Origin: Glandiceps talaboti
Lineage: Eukaryota; Hemichordata; Enteropneusta; Spengelidae
Length of the DNA: 64,000 nucleotides
Direction: 5' to 3'
Assembly (NCBI RefSeq): GCF_964340395.1
Contig: NC_135552.1
Span: 12,895,194-12,959,193, forward strand
In this document: positions 35,014 through 38,264 of the stretch, one piece after another
How positions within the stretch are numbered: position 1 is the first letter of the stretch
Layout of the letters: every line of letters starts with the position of its first letter
The notes under the pieces: model-generated
Seen by the model: the letters and a program-made list of their open reading frames with translations, nothing else
Databases searched by the model: none
What the model was told of the DNA's origin: nothing
Program-made: the position numbers and the translations under genes

Positions 35014-37939
35014 ACGCGCGCACATGCACGCACAGGGTTAGTTTTGCTGGTGAACATTATATTCTCTTGAAAATGATACAGAGAAACCTAAATGTCATAA
35101 ATTGTAGTCCCAGTTTAGTGTTATTTTTATACTTATGAATATCAAGTTGGTAAGCCCCTTTGTATGATTTTATAATTTGGAACACTCCAAATGGCATTTT
35201 CAAACTTATCACTCTTTTTTGCCGGACAAAATCACTGAACAATATAATACATTGCCAATAATGGATGCTGTATGCATTTTAATTGACTTAATAGTAGAAC
35301 AGTGAATATTGTAACATCGTACAACATTTACACCCAATCTTCCATTGCTTGAATGTAAAACTACACATTTTGAGGTGTGTGTGAAATGGAGTTGGTTTTT
35401 ACTTTTTCCCCCCACCTTATGGGGACTGCTAGAAGGTTTGGAAGGAAGGGGGTGCTACATTAGGTTCTTTGTTTGTTTGTCTGTCTGTCGGTCGGTCCAG
35501 CTATCGGTCCATGCACAGCCATATCTCCTACATGCAATGACTGATGCGTCTTCTACGTAGATTTGCTACCCTCTGTGTCTACCCATTTCAATTCCTAATT
35601 ATTATAATTTTATGTTTTTCTTCCATTTGTAACACAGTTCCAGGTAAAGGTAACCCTTCAGTACGTGACATGCAGCAATTGGAACCCATGATGAAACTAG
35701 TAATGCATTGTATTGACAAAGTTAAACGCTTCAGACTATCCAAGGAGGTCAGTTACTTGTAGCAAAGTTGATTATTTTGTAATTTTCATTATCTAGAATT
35801 AAACTTTCAGTGAAGTTTTGATTAACTTTTTCAGTGAAAGTGAAAGTGTGTATGCCTGTTCACATGTGAAAAACAAGCAATTTTACCTTTGCCTGACTAT
35901 GTTGAGTAACCAAAAATGTTCATCATCTTGGTAGATCAAATTATTTACAAAGTTTATAACGCACATTCTAGCAGCTCAAAGTTTTTAGCACTGAGCTTTT
36001 AAGCTGTCTTGGTCAACAATCGTCATCAGAATAACAAATTCCATAGTTACAGCTGACCACTAGGTGGCGGTATGATTAGCCAATTGTAGATGTTAGATAG
36101 TTTGATACCTCATCTCTGTTGATCTTGGGATTGTAGCTTCTGATGTTTATAACCTCTCGTATCTTCCTTGGGAAATCATGTTTGGATGTATCAATAATGG
36201 AAACAGAGTCCCAGTCGATGTTATGATTGTAGCTATGAGTGTTCATGAGTAATTAAGAAATTGGTGAACAAAGCAATTAGTATAATTACTCAATAGCAGT
36301 TCATTCTCAGTAATCTGCCTACCACAAGAGGGCACGGTAAATTTTAATCAATATAACAGTACAGATTCAACAGTATCTGGTATGAGTTTACTAAATGAGT
36401 CTGTGAACAATATTTGTCTAGGATCATTTTTACATATAGTTGGTTTGTTTACTTATCAACGATTTGTACTGTTATTGGAATTTGTCTTTTCAGGGCAAAA
36501 CGAAAGCCGAGAGAGTACGTGCTAAAGTCGCCGAGACTTTCCTAAAAGCTTCACATAGTCAGCGTCAAGAAGCAGCGCAGGCACGCCGTGAAGAGAAACG
36601 ACGAGCGGAAAAAGAAAGAATGATGAACGAAGATGACCCAGATAAACAAAGGAAGTGGGAGGTAAGACAGTGTGATATTATTATTATTATTGTATGTTTG
36701 TTATTCAGTTCTCATACCTTGGAGATAAGTTGTCATTTTTAGTTCTGAAGACAAGTTTACATAAGGTGTGTAATGAAATGTACTTCTTATAATTGAATTG
36801 ATGCGGTGTTACATTTATATCATTTGTTTTTTCTCACTATTGCGCCAGTAGAGCAGACTTCTATAATTTAACTCACCAGTGTTAACTTAAACTTTACTAA
36901 CTTTACCATCATATTTGCTGATTCCTGATCTTTGACCCCTGTTTGACATCTGACGTTAAGGGCGCTGTCTGAACACTTAATTTTCATACATGGCTTGGCA
37001 GTGACCCAGGTTGCAATCATAAATTTTCTGTTACTTTTCCTTTTCTTAATCACTTTATGATTGTTGTGTCTTTACAATTTCTTTATGTATTTGCATTTTG
37101 ATGACCCAATTTTGTTCAACAGGAACGTGAACATCGTCGTGAAATGAAGAGAAAAGCTCCCAAAGTGAAACAGATGAAGGTAAGATTGAATATCGAATAG
37201 TGGCACACACACACAGTCTCTCATTGTTAGTGAAGCCATGAGCACATACCTTTCATTCTTACGTTTAATTTTGTAGACAGAATCTTTTCAAAAACAAAGC
37301 TTGTTAAAACAAAAGCACTAGACCCTTACCCACATGAGGGCGCTAACACAGCTTCGTAAAGTAATCGCATCTCTGTTCATCTTATCCAGACAATCTGTCC
37401 TTAGTTTCTGCAATTTTCACAGAACAGTAACAGAATTCAAAATGAAGTCAACTGTGCAATCAATTTGTTTATTTCCATACTGTAAACATACTTATTTTGG
37501 ATTTTTAAAACTTTTCATAAAAGGACAACTTCTCATACTTTGGTTCCACTTATTTCAGCAGCAGAAAGACTTTGACTACAGTGTATTACATCACTTTTAT
37601 AACTTAAGTTCATGTATTAATTAACACCCAATCCAATAAATCCTCCTTTATTACCTATGGTAATACTCACATTGACCAATGAAAGTCACTGCATTTTCAT
37701 CCATGTCCTCCTTCGTCACAAACATTGTTTCAGTTAAAACTATATTAAGTTAAACAGCTGTGTATTTAAGTTAAAACAAGTCTATTAGAGTCAAAGCAAA
37801 TACACTTACATATCATATATGTATCAAAATATTTATGAAAGGAATCCTAGACTTTATGTCTTGTCATTATTAGTCCATTCATATAGTCAACATATTTAAC
37901 TTTTCAATCTTTTTTTTCGTCTATGTACAGTTGAAGTGA
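2082..37939 (+). CDS. CCDC47: CCDC47 orthologue (ER multipass-translocon / PAT-complex subunit), 13 coding exons
   Basis: Joining 13 exons (2082-2330, 2844-2960, 3915-4042, 4388-4553, 5128-5193, 6713-6814, 7285-7392, 34316-34401, 34809-34867, 35638-35747, 36494-36661, 37123-37179, 37931-37939) gives 474 codons with every junction in phase and GT-AG sites. Human CCDC47 is about 483 residues. Visible parts are a signal peptide (1-19), a very acidic luminal segment (about 20-120), one membrane span (about 136-154), and a cytosolic domain with FLKRQDL and the MRPTSDQV-type stretch. The C-terminus is a charged helix (about 410-470, [19 protein letters not shown]). In vertebrates the protein binds Asterix in the PAT complex, contacts ribosome/Sec61 and helps insert multipass proteins in the ER. 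The oddity is intron 7, 26.9 kb long and filled with minus-strand TLR genes. The coding start is the first ATG after the acceptor at 2077-2078. Confidence 0.93.
2844..2960 (+). CDS. CCDC47: CCDC47 coding exon 2
   Basis: 39 codons, phase 0 at both ends, bounded by ACGTCAG and AAG/gtacgt. It encodes the second acidic block ([18 protein letters not shown]) and a short basic linker ending PDLKIAK. Confidence 0.88.
3336..3429 (+). mobile_element. 3' tail of a non-LTR retroelement with (TTA)n end
   Basis: This stretch ends ...agtataaataaagattg followed by TTATTATTATTATTA, with a ctgg-act-tct-tgggagacaagtg segment upstream. An AATAAA-like signal running into a trinucleotide tail is the usual 3' end of LINE/SINE copies in invertebrate genomes. 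It lies in CCDC47 intron 2, in the sense orientation. Assignment is from the tail alone. Confidence 0.45.
3915..4042 (+). CDS. CCDC47: CCDC47 coding exon 3 (transmembrane segment)
   Basis: Bounded by GATTTGCAG and TG/gtaagt; it ends in phase 2 and the split codon restores Trp with exon 4. It encodes [19 protein letters not shown] and the following NFLAGKS, the single predicted membrane span and its flank, the best-conserved landmark of the family. Confidence 0.92.
4388..4553 (+). CDS. CCDC47: CCDC47 coding exon 4
   Basis: Bounded by GTTGACAG and AAG/gtagga. It encodes [19 protein letters not shown] and the conserved [17 protein letters not shown] motif. The downstream intron begins with a GT-rich simple repeat. 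Confidence 0.92.
4589..4760 (+). repeat. GT-rich simple sequence
   Basis: A (GT)n core around 4591-4615 grades into imperfect TG-rich sequence up to about 4760, in CCDC47 intron 4. Frames that cross it on both strands are artefacts of the repeat. Confidence 0.8.
5128..5193 (+). CDS. CCDC47: CCDC47 coding exon 5
   Basis: A 22-codon exon, [20 protein letters not shown] then QV, bounded by TTTCTTACAG and GTC/gtaagt. It too small to be found as an open frame; it was identified by continuity with the family and by splice sites. Confidence 0.9.
5836..6112 (+). mobile_element. 5'-truncated LINE: C-terminal end of a reverse-transcriptase ORF
   Basis: From about 5842 an open frame reads through ...[35 protein letters not shown] and stops at 6010-6012. 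The pattern LWNxxPLEIRxSPTxDxFxxxxKTHLF is the familiar C-terminal tail of CR1/L2-type non-LTR reverse transcriptases. The 3' end carries ggcgctagacaaattctgtg and a gattgattga tail (about 6090-6109), also typical. The rest of the element is missing. It lies in CCDC47 intron 5 in sense orientation. Confidence 0.75.
6228..6363 (-). mobile_element. SINE-like element, tRNA-related head, (ATT)n tail
   Basis: Read on the minus strand, the element begins GCCATGATGGTCAAATGG then TTAGAGTGGCTGGCTTCGGG, resembling the A-box half of a tRNA-derived SINE. It ends at the left in an (ATT)n run (6229-6245 on the plus strand). A proper B box in the same orientation is not clear, so polymerase III origin is only an inference. 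Confidence 0.45.
6713..6814 (+). CDS. CCDC47: CCDC47 coding exon 6
   Basis: 34 codons, [20 protein letters not shown] then [14 protein letters not shown], bounded by TTTTTGTGATAG and TTG/gtaagt. Phase 0 on both sides. The LQKEMQDL motif is shared with the human protein. Confidence 0.9.
7285..7392 (+). CDS. CCDC47: CCDC47 coding exon 7 (last before the giant intron)
   Basis: 36 codons bounded by ATTATTTTCAG and AAG/gtatgt, encoding [20 protein letters not shown] and [16 protein letters not shown]. The next coding exon is 26.9 kb away, beyond four TLR genes. Confidence 0.9.
7449..7560 (+). repeat. Compound microsatellite (AGAC)n-(AC)n-(ATAC)n
   Basis: Consecutive blocks of AGAC/AGAG (about 7449-7480), AC (about 7479-7522) and ATAC (about 7523-7560) at the start of intron 7. 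Long frames across it on both strands are repeat artefacts. Confidence 0.92.
8029..8062 (+). repeat. (GT)n microsatellite in a TG-rich tract (about 7905-8160)
   Basis: A pure (GT)n core within a longer TG-biased tract. Overlapping Cys/Val-rich frames are artefacts. Confidence 0.9.
8498..8503 (-). promoter_or_regulatory. Candidate poly(A) signal of TLR A
   Basis: AATAAA on the minus strand (tttatt on plus), about 130 nt past the TLR A stop codon, giving a plausible short 3' UTR. Confidence 0.4.
8635..11526 (-). CDS. Toll-like receptor A (intronless, single cysteine-cluster type)
   Basis: 963 codons in one exon. The start at 11526 is chosen because all paralogues begin at the equivalent M(W/F)MTY; an in-frame ATG at 11550 would add eight residues (MLNNQLDK). 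Order: signal peptide about 1-25; N-terminal cap with [11 protein letters not shown]; about 20 leucine-rich repeats; C-terminal cap with cysteines at about 705, 708, 732 and 752; transmembrane helix about 754-776; TIR about 810-955. TIR boxes are all present: YDAFVCY (812-818), RDFMPG (849-854, with the BB-loop Pro at 853) and FW (943-944). Only one cysteine cap precedes the membrane, as in vertebrate-type TLRs. Expected role: pattern recognition at the surface or in endosomes, with TIR-adaptor signalling. It lies antisense inside CCDC47 intron 7. Confidence 0.95.
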   Translation of the reverse strand: MWMTYYTVLQLGILLLIVDIPVVISDAICKVYNQSYVDCSWRELDRVPGNLPTFAKHLDLNDNEITSIPPGSLAAVGKLQYLDLANNEIETLNSNSLKGLHHLKVLRMSSNLISYIEAYAFRDVSKLEILDLFGNRLLGSMANVFAPLRNLITLDLGFTEIQMLSSSSLHGLGHLQELYLDGNSITEVADDAFKDLKKLRKLDLRFNDFVCFPCQSLKPLTNLEIIKFSGVGFNSDCGDVDLGDFPKLEVVSLNNSNINDSNIQSITFGDVQLKQLSLSDNNLNCSVNGTFNAVRATKLDLTDNPINGECLEKLLYDLEHSDIKSLHLGNGRTALRITSSTFKGLRTTKLEALFINHTYVGGTNLSAGVFQWLPYLITLELTGNPQVNFTRRMFKGLPNLKTLRLQKNDFYNIPYGVFNDLTSLTTLQIQENTFQGSYTMQELLENLQNLKTLQFLYLDNNGLKGEILSNSLAQMTSLIELHMSHNSITYIHPEAFSVLIKLKILDLSYNALAQLTYEKFSPLISLESLNVEHNEDKSLRRLQKIDLKNLPNLKTLTTTFSHSRANFHIPSLKHLYINCIEKCEYFIGLFHNMSSLQTLTVENNFDTLINSTSLPSLESLALKNVHFTNPVDTFRFIELFPNLKELSLIGAQDLTSKFMVDLLPTLSHLEILTLVNTQISQINVHALKNLHNLTTFRFENNRLDCSECKMKDFVEWMKTDRKVYVKPSIIKCVEPYNMNGKSVITLTFGWKCNLAFMIAVPITCIFAFSAICIGLCVYFRWYIRYGCFLIKLNRGGYQLQVNDEEQPLNIRYDAFVCYNENNRDWIMQQLVPHLENIDPPNFKLCLHERDFMPGIDIFDNILESIETSHKTMLIVSPGFAQSEWCYFEMRMAQDHLFRQKRNLLLLVLLHEIPDKDMPRVLRKILLTQKYIKWTENEVGQRLFWEKLKVALRSENRVNRVANI
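11628..11743 (+). repeat. Tandem pair of about 58-bp repeats in the TLR A 5' flank
   Basis: Two neighbouring copies share gtgaactgaactRaactgta and the following catccagcaac-type segment (11628-11685 and 11686-11743). They lie between the candidate TATA and the TLR A start, so probably in the 5' UTR or proximal promoter. Confidence 0.65.
11777..11804. promoter_or_regulatory. Back-to-back TATA boxes upstream of TLR A
   Basis: On the minus strand TATAAAAG (11797-11804) lies about 270 bp before the TLR A start and is a reasonable core promoter. On the plus strand TATAAAAGG (about 11777-11785) points the other way. A donor-like site (acat/gtaagttacc) follows the plus TATA at about 11869. Motif calls by eye only. 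Confidence 0.4.
12161..12274 (+). repeat. 20-bp minisatellite, nearly six copies
   Basis: Perfect to near-perfect copies of atggagaatgtatgccaaat; the last copy decays into tatcattttatgcc. The other half of the duplication (about 11919-11931) has a single gaagaatgtatgcc, so the expansion followed the duplication. Confidence 0.9.
12818..12840 (+). repeat. (GT)n microsatellite
   Basis: Short pure GT run in the spacer between TLR A and TLR B. Confidence 0.85.
12963..12982. repeat. Short palindrome
   Basis: tggtaaaatcccattttacca reads as an inverted repeat with a 3-base centre; a third related arm (tggtaaaatggg) follows at about 12994. Function unknown. Confidence 0.5.
13806..13947. mobile_element. 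Foldback element, 64-bp inverted arms, 14-bp loop
   Basis: Left arm 13806-13869 (agcaataactcccgccgaag...) and right arm 13884-13947 are near-perfect inverse copies. Each arm carries its own small hairpin, cccgccgaaggcggg. The flanks are AT-rich (tataatat / taattata), fitting a TA-rich target, but a clean duplication is not visible. No coding capacity. The same size plan recurs at 53923-54064. Confidence 0.7.
14107..14284. mobile_element. Short MITE with TA-rich terminal inverted repeats
   Basis: The left end gtaataattatattattccc and the inverse of the right end gataattatatattattcc match, followed inside by the paired tttccttKgttcag motif. A related piece occurs at about 5236-5330 (agataatatcccccaatatt, then ttccttgttcag), so this is a dispersed family. 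Confidence 0.5.
14520..15000 (+). repeat. Degenerate minisatellite built on tacaagtgtctagtacta
   Basis: About ten imperfect units of roughly 35-50 bp share the core caagtgtctagtactatgtt. The same family lies at 20517-20740, 25556-25770 and, decayed, near 49800-49910 and 62160-62290, always on the 3' side of a TLR gene. It is probably an old flank of the TLR unit that was copied along. Confidence 0.65.
15566..15596 (+). repeat. 31-base guanine homopolymer
   Basis: An uninterrupted run of G. Comparison with 40985 and 52800 suggests it grew from the short gggg/cccc block at the head of a dispersed repeat. It can form G-quadruplex structures and its exact length in an assembly is unreliable. Confidence 0.9.
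15597..15860 (+). repeat. Dispersed repeat, copy 1
   Basis: Shares the ordered blocks acatcatttctcagac, aatattcRattt, acaaaggtga, gaccaaattgcagccatatt and aactcaaaaactg with 41100-41360 and 52830-53200. The copies are clearly related but diverged, with no coding capacity. The element class is unknown. Confidence 0.55.
16345..19251 (-). CDS. Toll-like receptor B (box 3 Trp replaced by Arg)
   Basis: 968 codons, no intron. Signal peptide 1-25 (cleavage near VVIS/DA), N-terminal cap Cys29 and Cys39, about 20 leucine-rich repeats, C-terminal cap Cys710, 713, 737 and 757, transmembrane about 759-781, TIR about 815-960 with YDAFVCY (817-823) and an intact RDFMPG BB loop (854-859). In box 3 the conserved FW is FR (residues 948-949), and the tail is also altered (VELRS, RVSNI instead of VALRS, RVANI). 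Box 3 changes weaken TIR function in studied TLRs, so signalling may be altered; this is inference. Almost identical to TLR C, from which it differs mainly at the very C-terminus and in one mid-ectodomain block. Confidence 0.95.
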   Translation of the reverse strand: MWMTYSTVLQLGILLLIVDIPVVISDAICKVYDQSYVDCSGRELDRIPENLPTSATTLYLNNNKITSLPPGNLASLTQMLHLVLELNEIETLQSKSLQGLHQLKVLGMSNNAISYIEADAFSDIFQLEKLDMSRNLLQGIPDHVFSSLENLITLDMSDTRIEMLSPSSFSGLVNLQELYLIGNSISELADDTFKDLKKLRILDLSSNYFVCFPVKALKPLRYIEIIDFSYVNFTFDSKCEDIDFGEFTKLSMLSLAHSNITDSNIQSMTFEDVQLQQLSLSYNDLNCPINGTFNAVRATKLDLTDNPINGECLEKLLYDLEHSDIKSLTLGNRNRRTSALRITSTTFKGLRMSKLEELLIQNMYVGGINLSAGVFQWLPHLKTLEIVQNHQFLLLPTIFNGLQNLKTLRLQNNDFGHIPSGVFKDLTSLTTLNILMNTFRRYYTMEELLKNLQDLTTLQYLHLDNNNLKGEIPSDAFIHMTSLIELSMSYNRITYIHSRAFSSLSTLKTLDLSNNILDSLNYTLFSELISLESLNVKNSGVNIAYPLSYLEKLKNLETLRMTVAYAWYHFKTQSLKRLFITGLREAAFCDNFEYFLDMSSLKALSIENTCLSLIPNNTFPSLISLTLKNVCFENPSHIFEFINLYPNVKELSLTDVQDLTNKFMVDLLPKFKHLTALSLVNTKISEIKKDALITFQHLTLLTMRQNHLDCSECKLKDFVEWMKTDRKVKVQLSDLRCVDPYNMNGKSVLTLTFGWECNLAFMISVPVTCIFAFSAICIGLCVRFRWYIRYGCFLIKLKRGGYQLQVNDEEQPLNIRYDAFVCYNENDRDWIMQQLVPHLENIDPPNFKLCLHERDFMPGIDIFDNILESIETSHKTMLILSPGFAQSEWCYFEMRMAQDHLFRQKRNLLLLVLLREIPDNDMPRVLRKMLLTQKYIKWTENEVGQRLFREKLKVELRSENRVNRVSNI
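19404..19412 (-). promoter_or_regulatory. Candidate TATA box of TLR B
   Basis: CTTTATAAG on the minus strand, about 155 bp before the start codon, which gives a 5' leader of roughly 120 nt. Conserved in TLR C. Confidence 0.5.
20517..20740 (+). repeat. Minisatellite-derived flank (tacaagtgtctagtacta family)
   Basis: Several imperfect copies of caagtgtctagtaccatgtt, homologous to 14520-15000 and to the sister copy at 25556-25770. Confidence 0.6.
21396..24302 (-). CDS. Toll-like receptor C (near-identical tandem copy of B)
   Basis: 968 codons, same domain plan and residue positions as TLR B, with intact box 3 FW (948-949) and the family tail [12 protein letters not shown]. The two proteins differ at scattered single sites, except for a dense cluster around residues 275-310 (about 23428-23550). 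There B reads [14 protein letters not shown] and C reads [14 protein letters not shown]. The 3' end of C is closer to TLR D than to B, as expected if the duplication breakpoint or a conversion tract lies near the stop codon. Antisense in CCDC47 intron 7. Confidence 0.95.
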   Translation of the reverse strand: MWMTYSTVLQLGTLLLIVDIPVVISDAICKVYDQSYVDCSGRELDRIPENLPTFATTLYLNNNKIPSLPPGSLASLKQMLHLVLELNEIETLHSKSLQGLHQLKVLGMSNNAISYIEADAFSDIFQLEKLDMSRNLLQGIPDHVFSSLENLITLDMSDTRIEMLSPSSFSGLVNLQELYLIGNSISELADDMFKDLKKLRILDLSSNYFVCFPVKALKPLRYIEIIDFSYVNFTFDSKCEDIDFGEFTKLNMLSLAHSNINDSVMHAMTFGDVSLQQLSLSYNDLNCPSNCTFNAVRATKLDLTDNPINGECLEKLLYDLEHSDIKSLTLGNRNRRTSALRITSTTFKGLRMSKLEELLIQNMYVGGINLSAGVFQWLPHLKTLEIVQNHQFLLLPTIFNGLQNLKTLRLQNNDFGHIPSGVFKDLTSLTTLNILRNTFRRYYTMEELVKNLQDLTTLQYLHLDNNNLKGEIPSDAFIHMTSLIELSMSYNRITYIHSRAFSSLSTLKTLDLSNNILDSLNYTLFSELISLESLNVKNSGVNIAYPLSYLEKLKNLETLRMTVAYAWYHFKTPSLKSLFITGLREAAFCDNFEYFLDMSSLKALSIENTCLSLIPNNTFPSLISLTLKNVCFENPSHIFEFINLYPNVKELSLTDVQDLTNKFMVDLLPKFKHLTALSLVNTKISEIKKDALITFRHLTLLTMRQNHLDCSECKLKDFVEWMKTDRKVKVQLSDLRCVDPYNMNGKSVLTLTFGWKCNLAFMISVPVTCIFAFSAICIGLCVRFRWYIRYGCFLIKLKRGGYQLQVNDEEQPLNIRYDAFVCYNENDRDWIMQQLVPHLENIDPPNFKLCLHERDFMPGIDIFDNILESIETSHKTMLILSPGFAQSEWCYFEMRMAQDHLFRQKRNLLLLVLLREIPDNDMPRVLRKMLLTQKYIKWTENEVGQRLFWEKLKVALRSENRVNRVANI
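24475..24483 (-). promoter_or_regulatory. Candidate TATA box of TLR C
   Basis: CTTTATAAG on the minus strand, about 175 bp before the start codon; identical to the site in front of TLR B. Confidence 0.5.
25556..25770 (+). repeat. Minisatellite-derived flank, sister copy
   Basis: Counterpart of 20517-20740 in the second half of the 5-kb duplication; one unit is shortened. Confidence 0.6.
26431..29334 (-). CDS. Toll-like receptor D (BB-loop Asp to Asn)
   Basis: 967 codons, no intron; starts [12 protein letters not shown]. Same architecture: signal peptide, N-terminal cap, leucine-rich repeats, C-terminal cysteine cap, transmembrane about 758-780, TIR. Box 1 YDAFVCY (816-822) and box 3 FW are intact, but box 2 reads RNFMPG (853-858) where A, B, C, E and F have RDFMPG. 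The ectodomain shares long blocks with A (for example [17 protein letters not shown] and [17 protein letters not shown]), while [10 protein letters not shown] matches F and H, so the gene looks mosaic. A TATA-like stretch (minus, about 29461-29474) lies some 130 bp upstream. Confidence 0.95.
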   Translation of the reverse strand: MFMTYYTVLQTGILLLIADIRVVISDVPCKVYNQSYVDCSQRELDRIPGNLPTFATNLDLSDNNIKSLPPGSLASLQQLQYLALSLNQIETLNSNSLQGLHHLKIMDLSSNLIFYIEAFAFKDVSQLEILDLSGNKLSNITDNLLTSMRNQVTLVPSFTRTEMLYTSPFQGLVNLQELYLDGNSITQLADDTFKDLKKLRILDFGGWNSFVCLSRQFLKPLTNIEIIHFPGMEFNSDCGDIDLGDFPKLEVVSLNNSNINDSNIQSITFGDVQLKQLSLSDNNLKCPINGTFNAVRASELDLTDNPINGECLEKLLYDLEHSDIKILSVGHEITALGITTTTFKGLKTSKLQELLIQNMHDVEDTNLSAGVFQWMPYLKTLALVGNSQFQFPIQIFNGLQNLKNLKLQDNYFYDIPSGVFNDLTSVTTLQIQWNTFNEPYRIEELFANVQNLTTLQYLYLDNNNFKGYIPSDAFINMTSLIELDMSYNKITSIHSDAFSSLTKLKILDLSHNTLDILDYGLFSEMISLESLNVKNSGENIAYPRSYLDKLTNLKTLWMTVTYTWKFHLEITSLKQFSLNSLREAASCDNFVTLLQNMSSLETLRIENICLAVIPNNTLPSLVFLTLQNVHFEKPTDIFEFIYLFPNLKELSLSGVHDLTNKFMVEMLPKFIHFEILITVGTQISQINTHALRNLHNLTAFIFENNRLDCSKCKMKDFVEWMKTDRKVYVKPSIIKCVEPYNMNGKSISTLTFGWKCNLAFMISVPVTCILAFSAICIGLCVYFRWYIRYCCFLIKLKRGGYQLQVNDEGQPLNIRYDAFVCYNENDREWIMQQLIPHLENIDPPNFKLCLHERNFMPGIDIFDNILESIETSHKTMLILSPGFAQSEWCYFEMRMAQDHLFQQKRNLLLLVLLHEIPDNDMPRVLRKMLLTQKYIKWTENEVGQRLFWEKLKVALRSENRVNRVANI
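29657..29694 (+). repeat. (GT)n microsatellite
   Basis: Pure GT run about 320 bp upstream of the TLR D start. Confidence 0.92.
29881..30066 (+). repeat. Two tandem copies of an approximately 87-bp segment
   Basis: Each copy carries ttggtatcagttcKacattg, aggactctg and taatgcaaacaggttgtcaa. The segment is related to 49490-49570 and 61850-61928 and, more distantly, to blocks upstream of B, C, E and G that end in actttcagatccc. Confidence 0.75.
30205..30640 (+). repeat. Minisatellite of about 60-80 bp with internal GT/CT tracts
   Basis: Six to seven copies of gtaagaacctgtctgtttta then agctatgcgcaagagtgtgc, followed by a length-variable gtgtgtctgtgt tract. Confidence 0.85.
31003..31260 (-). repeat. 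Short array of 58-bp units, inverted relative to the main satellite
   Basis: About four copies with a 58-bp period, reading ctacctgtagacttgaagta then ctatcactactacactattc. The unit is the reverse complement of the 64-bp unit at 31615-33775 apart from a 6-base difference (tagtac) and a few substitutions. Confidence 0.88.
31615..33775 (+). repeat. 64-bp satellite array, about 33 copies
   Basis: Unit starts ggatagcagaatagtgtagt, continues actagtagcgataatccttc and ends aagtctacaggtaggctacagtta. The period is exactly 64 through about 33180 with essentially no variation. The right end then accumulates substitutions (gcgataa to gtgatag), short copies, and an inserted hairpin. There are no spacers, so this is not a CRISPR-type array. 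It lies in CCDC47 intron 7, 540 bp before exon 8. Confidence 0.97.
33685..33717. repeat. Perfect 12-bp hairpin inside a terminal satellite copy
   Basis: cacagacaagta and its inverse tacttgtctgtg flank a 9-base loop. This interrupts the satellite unit near its degenerate end and is absent from the other copies. Confidence 0.7.
34316..34401 (+). CDS. CCDC47: CCDC47 coding exon 8
   Basis: Bounded by CTGTTTTACAG and GA/gtaagt; encodes [20 protein letters not shown] and YSGVKINT, ending in phase 2. The human counterpart has a similar VHFSDQFSG stretch, which confirms the exon across the giant intron. Confidence 0.9.
34809..34867 (+). CDS. CCDC47: CCDC47 coding exon 9
   Basis: 59 bp; split codons on both sides restore Asp and Val. 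Encodes [19 protein letters not shown], bounded by GAACTTACAG and TG/gtgagt. Confidence 0.88.
34945..35012 (+). repeat. Long (GT)n tract followed by alternating CG/CA sequence
   Basis: About 34 GT units followed by gcacgcgcgcacatgcacgc. Alternating purine-pyrimidine sequence of this kind can adopt Z-DNA. It sits 80 bp after exon 9. Confidence 0.93.
35468..35498 (+). repeat. Graded tetranucleotide run (TTTG/TCTG/TCGG)
   Basis: tttgtttgtttgtctgtctg then tcggtcggtcc: a microsatellite whose units change stepwise. Confidence 0.7.
35638..35747 (+). CDS. CCDC47: CCDC47 coding exon 10
   Basis: Encodes [20 protein letters not shown] and [17 protein letters not shown]. Acceptor TTTGTAACACAG; donor GAG/gtcagt is weaker than the others. 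Confidence 0.9.
35975..36260 (-). mobile_element. Penelope-like element fragment (C-terminal tail + 3' region)
   Basis: On the minus strand an open frame of 56 codons (36246 down to the stop at 36076-36078) reads [39 protein letters not shown] and then a short tail. The [36 protein letters not shown] pattern is the end of the GIY-YIG endonuclease region of Penelope-like retroelements. The 3' part contains attctgatgacgattgttga, also typical of that group. It is 5'-truncated and lies in CCDC47 intron 10, antisense. Confidence 0.75.
36494..36661 (+). CDS. CCDC47: CCDC47 coding exon 11 (charged C-terminal helix)
   Basis: 56 codons bounded by GTCTTTTCAG and GAG/gtaaga. Encodes [39 protein letters not shown] and WE, the coiled, highly basic/acidic helix characteristic of the family. 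Confidence 0.93.
37123..37179 (+). CDS. CCDC47: CCDC47 coding exon 12
   Basis: 19 codons, [19 protein letters not shown], between GTTCAACAG and AAG/gtaaga. If the donor is not used, translation runs on for six residues (VRLNIE) to a stop at 37198-37200. Confidence 0.88.
37931..37939 (+). CDS. CCDC47: CCDC47 last coding exon (Leu-Lys-stop), 3' UTR follows
   Basis: A strong acceptor (cttttttttcgtctatgtacag) precedes TTG AAG TGA, which ends the protein KQMKLK, close to the human KQIKVKAM. Only nine coding bases are involved, so the call depends on the splice site and on the downstream poly(A) signal. Confidence 0.65.
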   Translation: MK

Positions 37940-38226
37940 GATGCACAGAGTAGAGTTCCTATGCAGTAAGAAGCAGTACCGGTCAACAAATTTGATATTG
38001 CTTTCTTTGAATAATTAAATTAAACCAACAAATCACACACAGGTAGTCTCTCCTATGGTATTTTGAATGGTCAGATGTTGTATTTTTAGTGGGTGTCATG
38101 ATTGAAATAAGAGAATGTAAGGGTCAGTGGTAATTGTTAGTGTTGGTGGTAGGTAGGGTATAGTGAGGGATGCACCATATAGTGATGACTTCTGAATCTT
38201 TCTGTAACTGTTGTACTACAAAGTCA

Positions 38227-38232
38227 AATAAA
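38227..38232 (+). promoter_or_regulatory. Candidate poly(A) signal of CCDC47
   Basis: AATAAA about 290 nt after the proposed stop codon at 37937-37939, which gives a plausible 3' UTR of about 310 nt. Confidence 0.6.
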
Positions 38233-38264
38233 CTGCCAAACTTACAGGAATCATACTTTAGTCA

